A model generated the notes under the pieces. The model had not been told where the DNA came from. It saw nothing but the letters and a program-made list of their open reading frames with translations, and searched no databases. From positions 160,657,753 through 160,721,752 of the forward strand of contig NC_133123.1 of the NCBI RefSeq assembly GCF_033568475.1: a DNA stretch of 64,000 nucleotides. Reading direction: 5' to 3'. This DNA comes from Henckelia pumila (Eukaryota; Streptophyta; Magnoliopsida; Lamiales; Gesneriaceae). Of this stretch, positions 10,937-24,404 are shown one piece after another. Both the position numbers and the translations under genes were made by a program. The first letter of the stretch is position 1; the number at the start of each line of letters is the position of its first letter.

Positions 10937-13900
10937 TCAAAACAACTCAGGGTGGTCTTTACGCATCCTGTCCTCAAGCTCCCAAGTAGCTTCCTCAGTG
11001 CCTCGACGCTGCCACTGAACTAAAACCAAAGGAATGACTTTGTTTCGTAAAACCTTATCCTTATAATCCAGGATACGAAGAGGTTTCTCAACATAAGTCA
11101 AATCCTTGTCTACCTGAACCTCAGACCGCTGCAGAATATGAGATTCATCCGCCACATACCGTCGCAACAGAGATACGTGGAACACGTCGTGAATACTGGA
11201 TAGATGCGGTGGCAAAGCTAGTCGATAAGCCAAATCGCCAATGCTCTCCAAGATCTCAAACGGACCGATAAATCTGGGAGACAACTTGCCCTTAAGGCCA
11301 AATCTGAGAATCTTGCGGAAAGGTGACACTCTCAGAAACACTTTCTCCCCGACCTCGAACTACAAAGGCCTACGCTTGATATTAGCATAGCTGGCCTGAC
11401 GATCCTGTGTAGTCTTAATCCGTTTCTTGATTTGATCAACAATGTCTATCGCCTGCTGGATAAACTCCGGTCCCTCAGCCTGTCTCTTCCCCACTTCTTC
11501 CCAGAAGAGTGGAGTATGACAACGTCGCCCGTACAACGCCTCAAAAGGTGCCATCCCTATACTAGTGTGATAGCTGTTGTTGTAAGCGAACTCGATCAAT
11601 GGCAAATGATCCTGCCAGGCTGAACCAAAATCCATGACGCACGCTCTAAGCATATCCTCTAACGTACGGATAGTGCGCTCTGACTGACCATCAGTCTCCG
11701 GATGATAGGCAGTACTCAAACTGAGAGTAGTACCCATCGCACGCTGAATACTCCCCCAGAATCTAGAAGTAAACCTGGGGTCCCGATCACTGACAATGCT
11801 CACAGGCACTCCATGAAGTCGGACGATCTCCTGAATGTACATCCGTGCCATGCGATCCACAGAGTACTCTCGGCTATAGGCAATGAAATGCGCTGACTTG
11901 GTGAGTCGGTCCACCACAACCCAGATAGCATCACAGTTCCTCGGGGATACCGGCAAATGGGTCACAAAGTCCATTGTGATAAACTCCCATTTCCATTCAG
12001 GAATAGGCAGACTGTGAAGCAATCCTCCAGGTCGTCGGTGCTCTGCTTTGACCTGTTGACACACCAAACATCTCGAAACAAACTGATAAACACTGCGTTT
12101 CATTCCCTTCCACCAGAAACGAGTACGGAGGTCCTTGTACATCTTATTGCTTCCAGGATGAATACTCAACTTAGTGCGATGCGCCTGAGACAAAATCTCT
12201 TCTCGCAACTCTTCATCCTGCGGGATCACAAGCCTACCAGATAAACACAAAAAGCCATCTGACTGATAATGAAATCCAGACGAGCTACCCTCGTTAGCTA
12301 GATGAGCTAAACGCTGGGTCTTCAAATCAGACATCTGAGCATCTCGGATCCGCGAATACAAGGCTGGCTCAGATAATATTGCAAACATCTGGATACTCTG
12401 CATACCTTTCTTATGCTTGAAGGTATAACCTGAAGTACAACAGTCACTGATCGCACTAGACATCGAACAAATCTGAAGTGCGGATAGTCGCACCTTGCGA
12501 CTCAAAGCATCAGCGGTGAGATTAGCAGCTCCCGGATGGTATTTAATCTCGCAATCATAGTCCTTAAGCAAGTCCATCCAACATCTCTGCCTCATGTTCA
12601 ACTCCGCCTGAGTGAACAAATACTTGAGACTCTTATGGTCGGTGAAGATCTCAAATTTTTCGCCATACAGATAATGACGCCAGATCTTCAAAGCGAACAC
12701 AATGGCTGCCAATTCCAAATCATGGACTGGGTAGTTGTCCTCGTGAAGCTTCAGCTGTCTAGAAGCGTATGCGATCACATGCCCATTCTGAGTCAGGACA
12801 CAACCTAACCCCTGAAGAAAAGCATCTGTATAAACTACATACCCTCCAGATCCTGACGGTAATGCCAACACCGGAGCAGAAGTCAACCGCCGTCGAAGCT
12901 CACGGAAATTCTCCTCGCACTCGGAGGACCACTCGAAATCCACACCCTTGCGGGTAAGTTGCGTCAACGGTCGAGCTAACTGAGAGAAGTTCAGAATGAA
13001 GCGACGATAATACCCTGCTAGACCCAGAAAACTACGGATCTCAGCAACCGTCGTCGGACGCGACCAATTAAGTACCGCTTCAATCTTGCTTGGATCAACA
13101 GAAATCCCTTCCCTGGATATGATATGGCCAAGAAAGACCACTCTATCCATCCAGAACTCACACTTGCTCAGCTTGGCGTATAACTGCTCATCTCGAAGAG
13201 TCTGTAGTACCAACCGCAAGTGAGAAACATGCTCTTCCGTATTACGTGAATACACCAAGATGTCGTCAATGAAGACCACGACAAACTTGTCCAAATACTC
13301 CCTGAAGACACGGTTCATCAGATCCATGAATATAGCCGGCGCATTAGTCAAACCAAATGGCATCACTAGGAACTCGTAATGCCCATAGCGAGTACGGAAT
13401 GCAGTCTTGGCTACGTCCTGATCACGGACTCTCAACTGATGATACCCAGATCTCAAGTCAATCTTGGAGTAAACTGACGAGCCCTGCAGCTGGTCGAACA
13501 AATCATCAATACGAGGCAACAGATACTTGTTCTTCACAGTGACTCGGTTCAGCTGCCGATAGTCAATGCACAGCCGCATCGACCCATCCTTCTTCTTCAC
13601 GAAGAGAACAGGAGCTCCCCAAGGAGATACACTAGGACGAATGTACCCCTTGTCCAAAAGATCCTGTAGCTGATTCTTCAACTCACGCATCTCTGACGGA
13701 GCCAGACGATACGGTGCTCTAGAAATAGGCGAAGTACCCGGCATCAACTCTATGCCAAACTCGACTTCCCTAGCAGAAGGAAAACCCGAAATCTCATCAG
13801 GAAATACATCTGGAAATTCATCCACAACAGGAATGCTCTCTATCCCAATACTCTCAGCGGACAAATCAACTGCATAGATAAGGTAACCTTCCCCGCCAGA

Positions 13901-15352
13901 CTCTAGAGATCGACAGGCTCTCAAAGCTGATACCAAAGGCATCGGGGGTCGCGCTCCCTCACCATAGAAAAACCAACTCTCACTCCCCTCTGGATGAAAG
14001 CGTACTAATCTCTGATAGCAGTCCACTGAAGCTCGATAGGTATTCAACATATCTATTCCCAGAATGCAATCAAAGTCGTCCATCGCCAGGACCATGAGAT
14101 TCGCTAACAGAATGTTCCCTTCGAACTCTAAAGGGCAACCCATCACTAGACGCTTAGCCAAAGCAGATTGGCCCGTCGGAGTAGAAATAGACATCACTAC
14201 GTCTAGTGCAATGCATGGTAACTTATGCCTCTTAACAAAACGTGCAGAAATGAAGGAATGAGATGCACCAGTGTCAATAAGTACAAGAGCAGGTATACCA
14301 TAAAGCAGAAATGTACCTGCGATGACTTTCTCATTCTCCTCCACAGCCTGATCATGTCTCAGGGCAAACACCTGGCCAGAAGCTCGTGGCCTCAAATGAG
14401 AACTCCCAGTAGACTGTCCCTGCGACCTCTGCTGTACGGTGGCCTGAGAACCAGATCCTGAACCAGATCCAAAACCGCCTCCCCCAGACAGTGGACAATC
14501 CCTCCGGATATGACCAGTCTCTCCACAACGGAAACAAGCTCCAGAAGCTCTACGGCACTTGTCGGATGGATGGTTCTTCCCACAGTGATCACACTTGTCC
14601 TTCTTACCGTAACGAACAACACCTCCAGAACCAGAGGAAGAAGAAGATCCAGACTTCTTGAAAGTTTGGGCACGGGGACCCAAAGAACTAGCAGGCCTCG
14701 ACTGAGGGAAAGACCTGTTCCGCCGTATGCTGTCCTCTGCCTGGTGACAACGGCTCACCAAACCCTCGTAGGACATGTCGTCGCCAACCGCCACACGGTC
14801 ATGGATCTCAGGGTTAAGGCCCTGAAGGAACAGATTATACTTCATCTCTGAGCTATCAGCAATCTCGGGGCAATAGGATAGCAGATCAAAGAACCTCTGC
14901 TGATACTCATCGATAGACATGGCTCCCTATCGCAGACTCAGTAGCTCGCCTGCCTTCGACTGACGGAGTGCAGGAGGAAAACACCGCTTTTGGAAAGCTG
15001 TGCGGAACTCGGCCCAGGTGGCCACTCCTCTCGCCGCAACAAAAGGTGCAGAAGTAAACCTCCACCACCTGCGCGCACGCCCATCCAGAAGATAGCCAAG
15101 GGTCTCCACCTTCTGCTCCTCGGTGCATTGGAAAGTCTAAAAAGTCGTCTCCATGCGGTCTAACCAGTTCTCCGCATCCTCCGGAGACTCACCTCCAACT
15201 AAGGGCTTAGGACCCATAGCTAAGAATCGACGCACAGTGAAACGCTCGTCGTCATGATGACGATGACGCCGTTCTCGACGAGGCTCCCGGTCGGCATCAC
15301 CCCAACGCCCACCGACACTGCCATGAGAACTCCGGTCGTCATGATTTGCCAT
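10937..15352 (-). pseudogene. Gypsy gag-pol polyprotein with three in-frame amber stops
   Basis: A single reading frame runs from ATG (MANHDDR...) at 15352 to TGA at 10937-10939, about 1,470 codons, with no frameshift seen. In order it holds gag, the zinc knuckle [14 protein letters not shown], aspartic protease ([10 protein letters not shown]), reverse transcriptase (FIDDIL), RNase H (YTDAF...), integrase (zinc finger with CLVCQQ, then [10 protein letters not shown]) and a C-terminal chromodomain-like block ending HPELF. Three TAG codons interrupt it: near 15137, at about 14927 (SLR-stop-GAM), and at about 11357 (RRPL-stop-FEV). All catalytic residues that I can see are otherwise present. 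The stops make it non-functional unless suppressed. The likely history is C-to-T decay of CAG codons. Confidence 0.93.
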
Positions 15353-15401
15353 CTACAAAAATACCTCATGATGAGACTAAATCCCAAGAATTCTTTTGCA
15401 T

Positions 15402-15413
15402 GCTCTGATACCA
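15402..15413 (-). other. Primer-binding site (tRNA-Met type)
   Basis: TGGTATCAGAGC on the minus strand, four bases inside the 5' LTR. It is complementary to the 3' end of plant initiator tRNA-Met, the usual primer for gypsy reverse transcription. Confidence 0.9.
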
Positions 15414-16407
15414 TAAATGTAGTGACCCTTACCCGGATCACTTACTAAACAGAACTTAGGCATGCAATTAAACTTAATTAAACAGATATCAGAATAAAAC
15501 TGCGGAAACCATAAATAATTTATAACCCCAAGTAAAGGAATCTGTAATTTATCCAATAATATACAACCAAATCAAATAGCTGTACAAACCCAAAACAACA
15601 GTAATAAAACCTAAACGAAGCTCCAGCTGGCCAACCACTGACTAGCCCCTCCTGGATCCACCCTCCTCGTCCAATCGCAAACCTGCCCCATGGAATAGGG
15701 TGTCCAAAAAATACAGAGTACGAGACGTGAGCATAAAACGCTCAGTGCGAGAGTATGAGTATACATGCATGCAAAGTGAACTCCCTATAGACTCGAGGTC
15801 AAGGATCAGATAACAGAGACAGACCGGGCCCTGGTATGTAGCACGCTGTGCCGTCGCTTCAGGAGGTGGCTCCCATACCGAGATAACCGTGGATACGCCG
15901 GACCCAAATCGATGGAAGTCCATCCACTAACAGGATAGGGTACAACCCTACTAACAGACATCTCGAAAGAGATACAGCAAGATGCAAATGAATGAAGCAT
16001 AATATCATGGCATATAAATCATGCAGTCACATAATACATGCATACTCAGTCAGGATATCTCGAACAGTACTTTCGTACCTCAATACAGTGCAAGCTCTAC
16101 CAACTCTAGGTCCACGCCTATAGTCTGCTCTACACTGCCAAATGGTACTACTATCATTAAAGTGCTCTAAAAGCCTTAACTAAGCTCTTGCATACTCCTA
16201 AATATTTATAAGAAGCAAAAGCTATACCTTCATCCGTCGTTAGCCCTTTGATGTCGATGCCTCCAGAACTTGGGCACAACTCCGCTACGACTACCGAACG
16301 CCTCGCCGACCTCCGGACCAAACCTAAGAAGACTAGAACAGCTCCAAAAGGACTAGAAAGAAAAGGAGAACTCGGAATTGGCAAATGAAAGTGAAGCCTC
16401 GGCCTTC

Positions 16408-16415
16408 TATTTATA
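16408..16415 (-). promoter_or_regulatory. TATA box in the 5' LTR
   Basis: TATAAATA on the minus strand at the position equivalent to 10459-10466. This is the copy that would drive the genomic RNA. Confidence 0.7.
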
Positions 16416-16423
16416 GACAACGA

Positions 16424-16690
16424 TCGGAACTTCCGATCCTTGATCGGAACGTTCGAACCTCGATCGGAACGTCCGATCCTGCCATCGGAGCTTCCGAAGA
16501 TCCTGATCTGCCACTTGTAAAAATATCACTTGTTGACTCCGGATAGGGGTGATCGGAGCTTCCGGTCCTGATCGGAGCTTCCGATATTGTTACACGTCAT
16601 GCCTGACGTAATATCGATTCGGAGCTTTCGATCCTGTTCGGAGCTTCCGATCCTGATCGGAGCTTCCGAACTCACCTTCGGAGCTTCCGA
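16424..16690. repeat. Array of TCGGAnCnTCCGA near-palindromes (U3 of the 5' LTR)
   Basis: Same array as at 10474-10740 with a few substitutions (for example one AACGTTCGA copy). Confidence 0.7.
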
Positions 16691-18109
16691 ACTCTACCCA
16701 AGTAATTATGATTAATTCCTTAATTACTAATTTTGGTTACGGGCTACTACAATATTCAATTCAATCAACAAGACTCGAAATCAAATCAATTCTTGAATCT
16801 GTAGCGTATCGATATCAAAATCGGTAACCGAAACTCAATATATCAATCTATCAATTTTCTTCAACTCAAACCCAACATATATCAATATATATAGCATCAT
16901 ATATCAACATATTAGAAGTTGGGAACTTCGTCATAAGCTGTTCATTGTTCAAGTCGTAATTCAACTTCAAATACATCAAGAATCATCATTCGAACTCAAA
17001 CTCTTCGATTTGAATTCGATAACATTCACTTCAAATCTGAAATGAAGTTATAATATCTTAATTATCAGCATTCATGATCAATTCAATCTCATCAAAGTGT
17101 AAGCAACTTCAAAACTTGATTAATCAATCAAAATTCAAACCGGTGGCGTAACGATTCGAAACCGGTAATTCCAAAAGCTTAAACACCATCCATACTATGA
17201 TCTAAACATGATATCAAACTCAATATATCATCAAAATCTCGAAATTCAACAGCCAAGAATTTCAAATTTTCGAAAATGCTTCAAAAATTCATATCAAATC
17301 CAAATGACAGTCTTTTACCGATTCGTCTTCGAATATATATTCGATGCTAGCGCATATACGCTTATATCCAAGAATAATCAAATTCCATCTTCAAATTTAA
17401 AATCAAGTATAAGAGAACTTAATAAAAGTTGTACCAAAACGTAGCTCTCGGAGCCGTGATCGCGAATATATATTCAACTCTGAATTCTGACGGCCGAATG
17501 TTGAAGAATCGAAGGTTTGAGAAGTCAAAAATGTCATCTTCACGTTTTCTGATTCCTTATCCTTGTTTTTCTGCTCCTCACGTGTATTATCTGATTATGC
17601 AAGTGGAGATTAATATATATATATATGCCAATTTTGCAGTTTAGTCCCTGATCTTTGGGCTATTTGCAATTCAGTCCTTGGCCAATCCTTTTAATTCATT
17701 TTCAATCCTAAATAATTTAAGAATATTAGAATTTAAATCTAAACTCCAAAATTTTCAAATTAAATATTCTCGAATTAAAATTAAAAAAGAAAATTGCATT
17801 TTAGCCTTAAAACTTCGATATTTGCAAATCGGTCTCTGCTCGAGTTTTACTTTCTAACTACTCCTCTTTAAATCTCGGAACGCGGAATTGAAATCTTAAA
17901 TTCCATAAATCTTCAAGTCAAATATTTAATATGTTAATTTAAGAATTTCCGGAATTGAAATCTCAAAATCCGTAAATTCTCAAATTAACTATTTTCAACT
18001 CGAAAATTAAATATCTAATTTACATAAATTCTCCAATCAATATTTTTCCCAAATTCGTAATTTAAATCTCAATTCCGTAATTAAGAACTTAATATTTTCG
18101 GGCCTTACA

Positions 18110-21100
18110 ATTCCTCCCCTCTAAGGAAGGATTTCGTTCTCGAAATCACATTCAATCTGAATATCAAATCTAATAGACTGAATGATTATCAGAAATAATT
18201 ATCACTTCAATCATATATTTTTGAACTTCTATCTCATCTCATAATCTTCTTTTAATTTATCTCTTCCATTCTGTGTCTATTCTCTCGTACTTTGATTAGC
18301 TGAAAAAAAATTCTTTCCGAGCTATTTCTCTTTTCAATCAAGAATGCTTAGAATCTTTTCAGACTCTGTCTCATCTGATTAAAGTGTATGTAGAATTTAA
18401 TCGATACTTCCTTAATTTAGACACGTATAACATATCTGTTCTATCTTGTGGAAGTAGAACGAATAAATCTTTCAGTGAAATCACTAACTCTGTCTGATAT
18501 CTTATACAATGCAATTCAGTTTTATTGATGACTTGTTTCTTTTCCAATATCGTTCTATGCTCTGCATAGAATATCTATCAAGTCTACACTGTCATTATGT
18601 TCACAGCTTCAGGATCTGTATCCATTCTTCACTTCAATGCTGTGGATTTCAGAGATCCTTTCTGATATATTTCTTCTTCTTATTTCTGATCGCTTCTGCA
18701 ATCATATTTATTTCATTCTTCTGTAATCACTAAGTGATCTCACATTTGCGCTGCTTTTTGTTTGAAGTTCACAAGAACGACTCTAGCTAATTTTCTTCAG
18801 CTTATACTCAAGGGTACATTTCATCTCTCAGATAGAGTATTAATTAATGAGCTAAATTATCATCTCTATAGCCACTATTCATGGAAATCCAATATCAGAT
18901 CAATTCTGGGATTTCTTCCTGAATTGAATGATACTTTGTCAAAGAACATATTTCTCGCTGAACACTCTGTTCAAGCTTCAAAATCATTCAATTTCTAACT
19001 CTATAGAGCCTGCTCTATTCTTATTCCATACAGATCAATCTTTATATTCTCTGTATTTTATCAAATCACATCTAATTTAATAGTTGATACTCCCATATAT
19101 CATCATGAATCAAGAAAATTCCTGATTCTCTGATCATCAAATACTCCAAATACTATCTCAATATCAAACAGATAGCTATCACAGGAATCATATAATTTAA
19201 GTGGCACACATCAAGTCAACTAATATCGAATCAGGTACTAGAGTTCTGAGCATATATATCCTCGAAATATGGATAGTCAACTCAGACAATCCATCAATCG
19301 GAGAATGGTATCATGCAATCACATACAACCAAACACTCAGAATATCAAATAATCCATGCCACATTCTATCACAGAAATCTAAAGTCTCTTTTTCGACAAT
19401 AGATTGCAATAATTCTTGAAATCTCATCATATCATTAACTTCTTATAGCTATCTCTTCATACCTGCATTCCATCAAATACAACGTATTCTTGCAATCTGA
19501 TTAGTCTGTTCGGACTATTCATCAATTTAAGGATGATATATTGTAGTTTTCCATTCAAGAGTATTCAGAGTTTACTGATAATATGTATCACAATTCAATA
19601 GTAAACTGATTGTCTCAAACTGAAACAATAATTCTTGGCTTACTATGTAATCTCATAACAATTCTGACCCACTTATTGGTGATCTGGTCATAGATATCTG
19701 TTATCGTATCTCGTAATTCAAATCAATCTGATCATACCTACCACAGTTTACATCACGCATTCTGACTAATCTTGGTAGTTTAGTGACATAATCTTTCAAA
19801 TTGTGATCTCATTTCAATTCTAGAGTTACCAAATGTAATTGAATTTATCCGATCAATACTTCTCAACTTCAACTAAAATTCTCTATACGTTGTAATTCTA
19901 CAACGAACAAATTCTGTCATATCTGCTTTCTTTTTTCTCTGATAAAATTCCTAGTGAATGGGTAGTGAACTTATTATTGTGCATTTCTTTCAGAATCTAA
20001 TATCTCATTTCAGAAATATCTAGCTCAATCATATAATCATTCACATTAAAATCATTCACTCTGATATGAAACTTCAATTCATATCTTGATCTGGCATTCT
20101 TTAATGAATTCTAACTTATTTGATTTAGTCTCTGTGTTTCTTAAATCTTATTTTAAGCAAATCTGGCTCATTTTCAATCAAAATAATTCTGATTGATTGT
20201 ACATTCATCTGAAAAATTCAAGCCAGAATACACAGAAATCTGTAATCAATTAATCGAATACTCATTTCGTTTTTTCTTTATGTTTCCCAAGAGTTGATAA
20301 GTCACAAAATCAACCCAAAAATCTGGATAATACTCAAATCTTTCTATCAGTTATGAGCCAAAAATCTTAAAATACGCTGAAATATCCATCAAAGGATCAA
20401 TAATTCTCAAAATAAAAAAAATAAAACAAGATTGAGAAAATATCTCAATCAGGGTCATCCAAAAATAAAATCTTTTGGATAACAAACTCTGCCAAGTGAA
20501 AAAAACTCACTTGCATCTCATAACTCAAAGCGAGTGAATAAAATCAGGCTCTACGAATAAAGAATTGAGAGCCAATCGATATCAATTGAGGTCAATGACA
20601 AAAACCCCAAAATTGATATCAAGCAATTCAAGAATTATATCTCCAGTATAATGTAATAATTTCAGTATAATCAAAGAAAAGACTCAACTGTAACTGATTT
20701 TCTTATCATATCTGTTCTATCAACCTCAATAGCAATATTCATTCATAATCCTATCAATCCTATATTGAATTCCAGTTTACAACTTAATCTAAAGTCGAAA
20801 ATCTTATCTGGAATATATCTGCACATTCTAACCATTGGTATATCTACCAATTCTGGTTTAATTCTTGAACAGATCTAATGCATAGAATATACTTATTTTG
20901 GAACTTTTCTGTAGTCAAACAGAATATACATCAACCGAAATAAAAAAAATCCGTGTTCTAAATTCCATACAATATCATAGCATCATATTCATATGCACTT
21001 TCTACTGCTGATTTAGCTTAATCACGTCTTATCATCATCTTCTGCTATTCTGTACTTGGTTAGTGCATCATCATCTATCATGCAACATAAACAAGTATTT

Positions 21101-22083
21101 CAAAGTACGAAAAAAATCATGTTCAATTTCATGTCATCAAAACTGTAGCTCAATTCTTCAATTCAATTCTCAGATTCTTTCTTCAGATACAGAGGTAAAC
21201 ACATAACAAAGCTTTTAGCTATCAATTAATATATATCTTGCACCAATAATATAACAGATTAACTCAAATAATTCTGTTACATGCAATCTCATTCTCAGAT
21301 GCAATTTCATGTTGATCTTCTGTATACTTCTGAAATTGTTCTTCTCTGAATCTGCTGTACTTAAACAAATATGCTAGCAAAATATCTTACATTCTTGCAT
21401 CAATCACATCTGATTGAAACTTCTTTGCACTGATTGCTATGGTATCTCCCTTCACAATTAGTGCAATAATCACTAGCATACTCTGCATTCTAAACCAAAC
21501 AAATCGGTCTTGGTCTGCTAGAGTTAAATGAATTACTCCCATATTTCTTGTCTCGTATCTACTCTGTGAAGGAAAATTGTAGCTGAGATGGTAATTATCT
21601 CACATACCATGGCATGTCTACAATTTCTTTCTGCTTCATAAAATCAGTTTCATCTTTCTAAAAATTTCTTCATCACAATTCACTAACTTTTTGTCAGGTC
21701 TTGAAGTTGGTATACAATCAGTTTGATTCTGCATTTATCTACATATTCTCAGGATTTCAATCAACTGATCAAATTCTTCAAACAAACTTCTATAAGCAAT
21801 ATCATCTTCTTGATTCTCTAGTATACGGTTCTGTTCAATCAGAGATACTTACTTCATCTGAGAATAAGGTTCTGTTCAGTCTGGGGTGCTTACTTCACCC
21901 GAAGAATCTTATAACAAAATCAATAAGAAACTCATAATTTGTAAATCAGTAAGAAATTCATTTCTCGTAAGAGTAAATCATACTCGCATGCAATTCATCA
22001 AATCAAGTAAAGCAGTAATCATGCAATACATCAAAACATGCGATTCAATCTACCCCGCTCAGTTATCTCAGTCCAGAACCTAT
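18110..22083 (-). pseudogene. Decayed gypsy pol interior of element A
   Basis: There is no open frame of note in 4 kb. On the minus strand, 19506-19541 still reads YHP-stop-IDE-stop-SEQ, which lines up codon for codon with the integrase motif [11 protein letters not shown] of the intact-looking gypsy at about 11,690. The replacements fit C-to-T/G-to-A changes. The sequence is collinear with the interior of element B (for example 18660-18740 with 52700-52790, and 19320-19435 with 53435-53550). It is shorter than a full gypsy interior, so deletions are likely. The purine tract (18110-18126, AGAGGGGAGGAAT-type on the minus strand) remains recognisable. Confidence 0.75.
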
Positions 22084-22095
22084 GCTCTGATACCA
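22084..22095 (-). other. Primer-binding site of element A
   Basis: TGGTATCAGAGC on the minus strand, five bases inside the 5' LTR (22101-24884). It is the same tRNA-Met primer type as in the younger gypsy and in element B. Confidence 0.85.
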
Positions 22096-22100
22096 CCTGT

Positions 22101-24361
22101 TGTGGGGACCTCGGGTTGTTAATCAAATCTTGAGGCAATTAATCACTAAACATGATTAATTAATAAAGAATCAATTAACATTAATCAAACAATAAAAGAA
22201 TGTTTAAACAAGAGCTTGAAATTTTTTTTAAAAAAAATTTCAGCACTTCGCTCGATCGGATAAACTCACCCGATCGAGCGAGCTTAAATCATCAGCTCTT
22301 GGGTCTGGAAAATAATTGGCCGCGCTCGATCCTACGAACTCACCCGATCGAACGGGCCACAAAATCAAATTCTTTGTTCGATAAAATCACATGCCGCGCT
22401 CGATCCTACGAGTTCATGTGATCGAGCGAGCGTGCCCTGTTCGAAAATCTGCAGATTTCTTTTGCTGTCAAACTTTGAACCTTCAATCCAAATCATTCAA
22501 AATCCAACTCAAATCATGGTTTATAAAATCTGAAACATGCATATGTACATATATTAAGTCTCAAACATATAAGCATGCATTTATTACATCAAATGGATCA
22601 TTTAGAAGACGATGAAATACACAACTACATCAAGTTGCATAAGTGTACTTCAAACCAACATAGTTCTCACATGTTTGATGTTTCTAGACAACACAACTAA
22701 AACCCGAGTCCTCACGTGCTAAACTCTTTCCCTAGCTGTCAATGTTTTCTTTGACTAGCTCATGCCCCACCTGTTTTCATGCACACATACAAAATAAGAC
22801 AACAACCGGATAAACTCCGGTGAGAATATAATTCCCAGTATAAACGACATATACATGCGTTAAAATATAAACATGTCAACTCTAACCATTTCATTTCAAG
22901 GATAGAGTAATATAACGCATATATCAATTCAAAACATATAAATCAAGACTTCAAATCATACTTCAAATCAAAAGATTTATATAGCGCGCTATCACGAATT
23001 GATTCATATCAAATCACTGCCATCAAGATTCGTATCCGATCTTGACATGGATATCCATCTATCATCGTCCCATCAGACTCGAAAATAAGGTCCATCTGAC
23101 CTTTGCATTAGAATCAATTCAATATCATATCATATCATATCATAAGCAATAAAGATCCACTACCTGAAATGAATCGACAACATCAAATTCTAAATCAAGA
23201 ATAAAACATAATCAAGTATGTGATTTATTCGGGATAACTCAAGAATCATCATTCTCGAATATCAAATCTCTGACTCTCGATGTCATCTTATACCTTTCAT
23301 TCTCGTGAATTGTAGACGCTTCAAATCTGAAATCTACAAACTATTTTCTTCAACTCATTATTCAATCTTCAAGGTTACCAAACAATTTCAAATCTTCTTC
23401 AAATCTTTCTCGGTTCGAAGGCAACCTTCTCGAGTCAATAAAACTCTTATAAAATCTGAAAATAAGTGGTCAGAATCAAATCAAATCAGCCATGAACTCA
23501 TATCATATTCAATTCAATCAACAAGACTCGAAATGAAATCAATTCTTGAATCGGTGGCGTATCGATATCAAAATCGGTAACCGAAACTCAATATATCAAT
23601 CTATCAATCTTCTTCAACTCAAACCCAACATATATCAATATATATAGTATCATATATCAACATATTAGAAGTTGGGAACTTTGTCATAAGCTGTTCGTTG
23701 TTCAAGTCATAATTCAATTTCAAATACGTCAAGAATCATCATTCGAACTCAAACTCGTCGATTTGAATTCGATAACATTCACTTCAAATCTGAAATGAAG
23801 TTATAATATCTTAATTATCAGCTTTCATGATCAATTCAATCTCATCAAAGTGTAAGCAACTTCAAAACTTGATTAATCAATCAAAATTCAAACCGGCGGC
23901 GTAACGATTCGAAACCGGTAATTCCAAAAGCTTAAACACCATTCATACTATGATCTAAACATGATATCAAACTCAATATATCATCAAAATCTCGAAATTC
24001 AACAGCCAAGAATTTCAAATTTTCGAAAATGCTTCAAAAATTCATATCAAATCCAAACGACAGTCTTTTACCGATTCGTCTTCGAATATATATTCGATGC
24101 TAGCGCATATACGCTTATATCCAAGAATAATCAAATTCCATCTTCAACTTTAAAATCAAGTATAAGAGAACTTAATAAAAGTTGTACCAAAACGTAGCTC
24201 TCAGAGCCGTGATCGCGAATATATATTCAACTCTAAATTCTGACGGCCGGATGTCGAAGAATCGAAGGTTTGAGAAGTCAAAAATGGCATCTTCACGTTT
24301 TCTGATTCCTTATCCTTGTGTTTCTGCTCCTCACGTTTATTATCTGATTATGCAAGTGGAG

Positions 24362-24404
<43 letters not shown>

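Larger units (their letters stand above)
9469..16751 (-). mobile_element. Ty3/gypsy chromovirus-type retrotransposon (Tekay/Del-like), young but defective
   Basis: A complete 7.3-kb element on the minus strand, with LTRs at 15418-16751 (5') and 9469-10801 (3'), a primer site at 15402-15413, a purine tract at 10802-10813 and gag-pol at 10937-15352. A 5-bp duplication ATATT flanks it (9464-9468 and 16752-16756). The other LTR of element A, near 23508-23512, shows the unoccupied site. I count about 20 differences between the two 1.33-kb LTRs by eye, so it is much younger than its host element A. Domain order gag-protease-RT-RNase H-integrase-chromodomain is the gypsy order. The C-terminal chromodomain-like block (EEATWE, then HPELF) points to the Tekay/Del clade. 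Confidence 0.95.
15418..16751 (-). repeat. 5' LTR of the Tekay-like gypsy element
   Basis: 1,334 bp, TG...CA, matching the 3' LTR base for base apart from about 20 substitutions or single-base indels seen by eye. The TATA box is at 16408-16415 (minus strand) with the motif array at 16424-16690. Confidence 0.95.
4356..18109 (-). repeat. 3' LTR of element A, interrupted by hAT and gypsy insertions
   Basis: The pieces 4356-5138, 8840-9463 and 16757-18109, plus one copy of each target duplication, match 22101-24884 in order. The start shows a one-base loss in the terminal TGTGGGGACC (here TGTGGAACC). By eye, divergence from the partner LTR is roughly 4% in the first 400 bp. A GC-rich inverted repeat lies at 4506-4519 / 4526-4539 (TCGCTCGATCGGGT and its complement), and further CGATCGAGCG motifs continue to about 4690. 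Confidence 0.9.

Noticed and set aside
14510..14851. 113-codon open frame opposite the gypsy gag
   Set aside because: Shadow of the gag zinc-knuckle coding strand. Ser/Thr/Arg bias is the antisense of a Gly/Ser-rich region.
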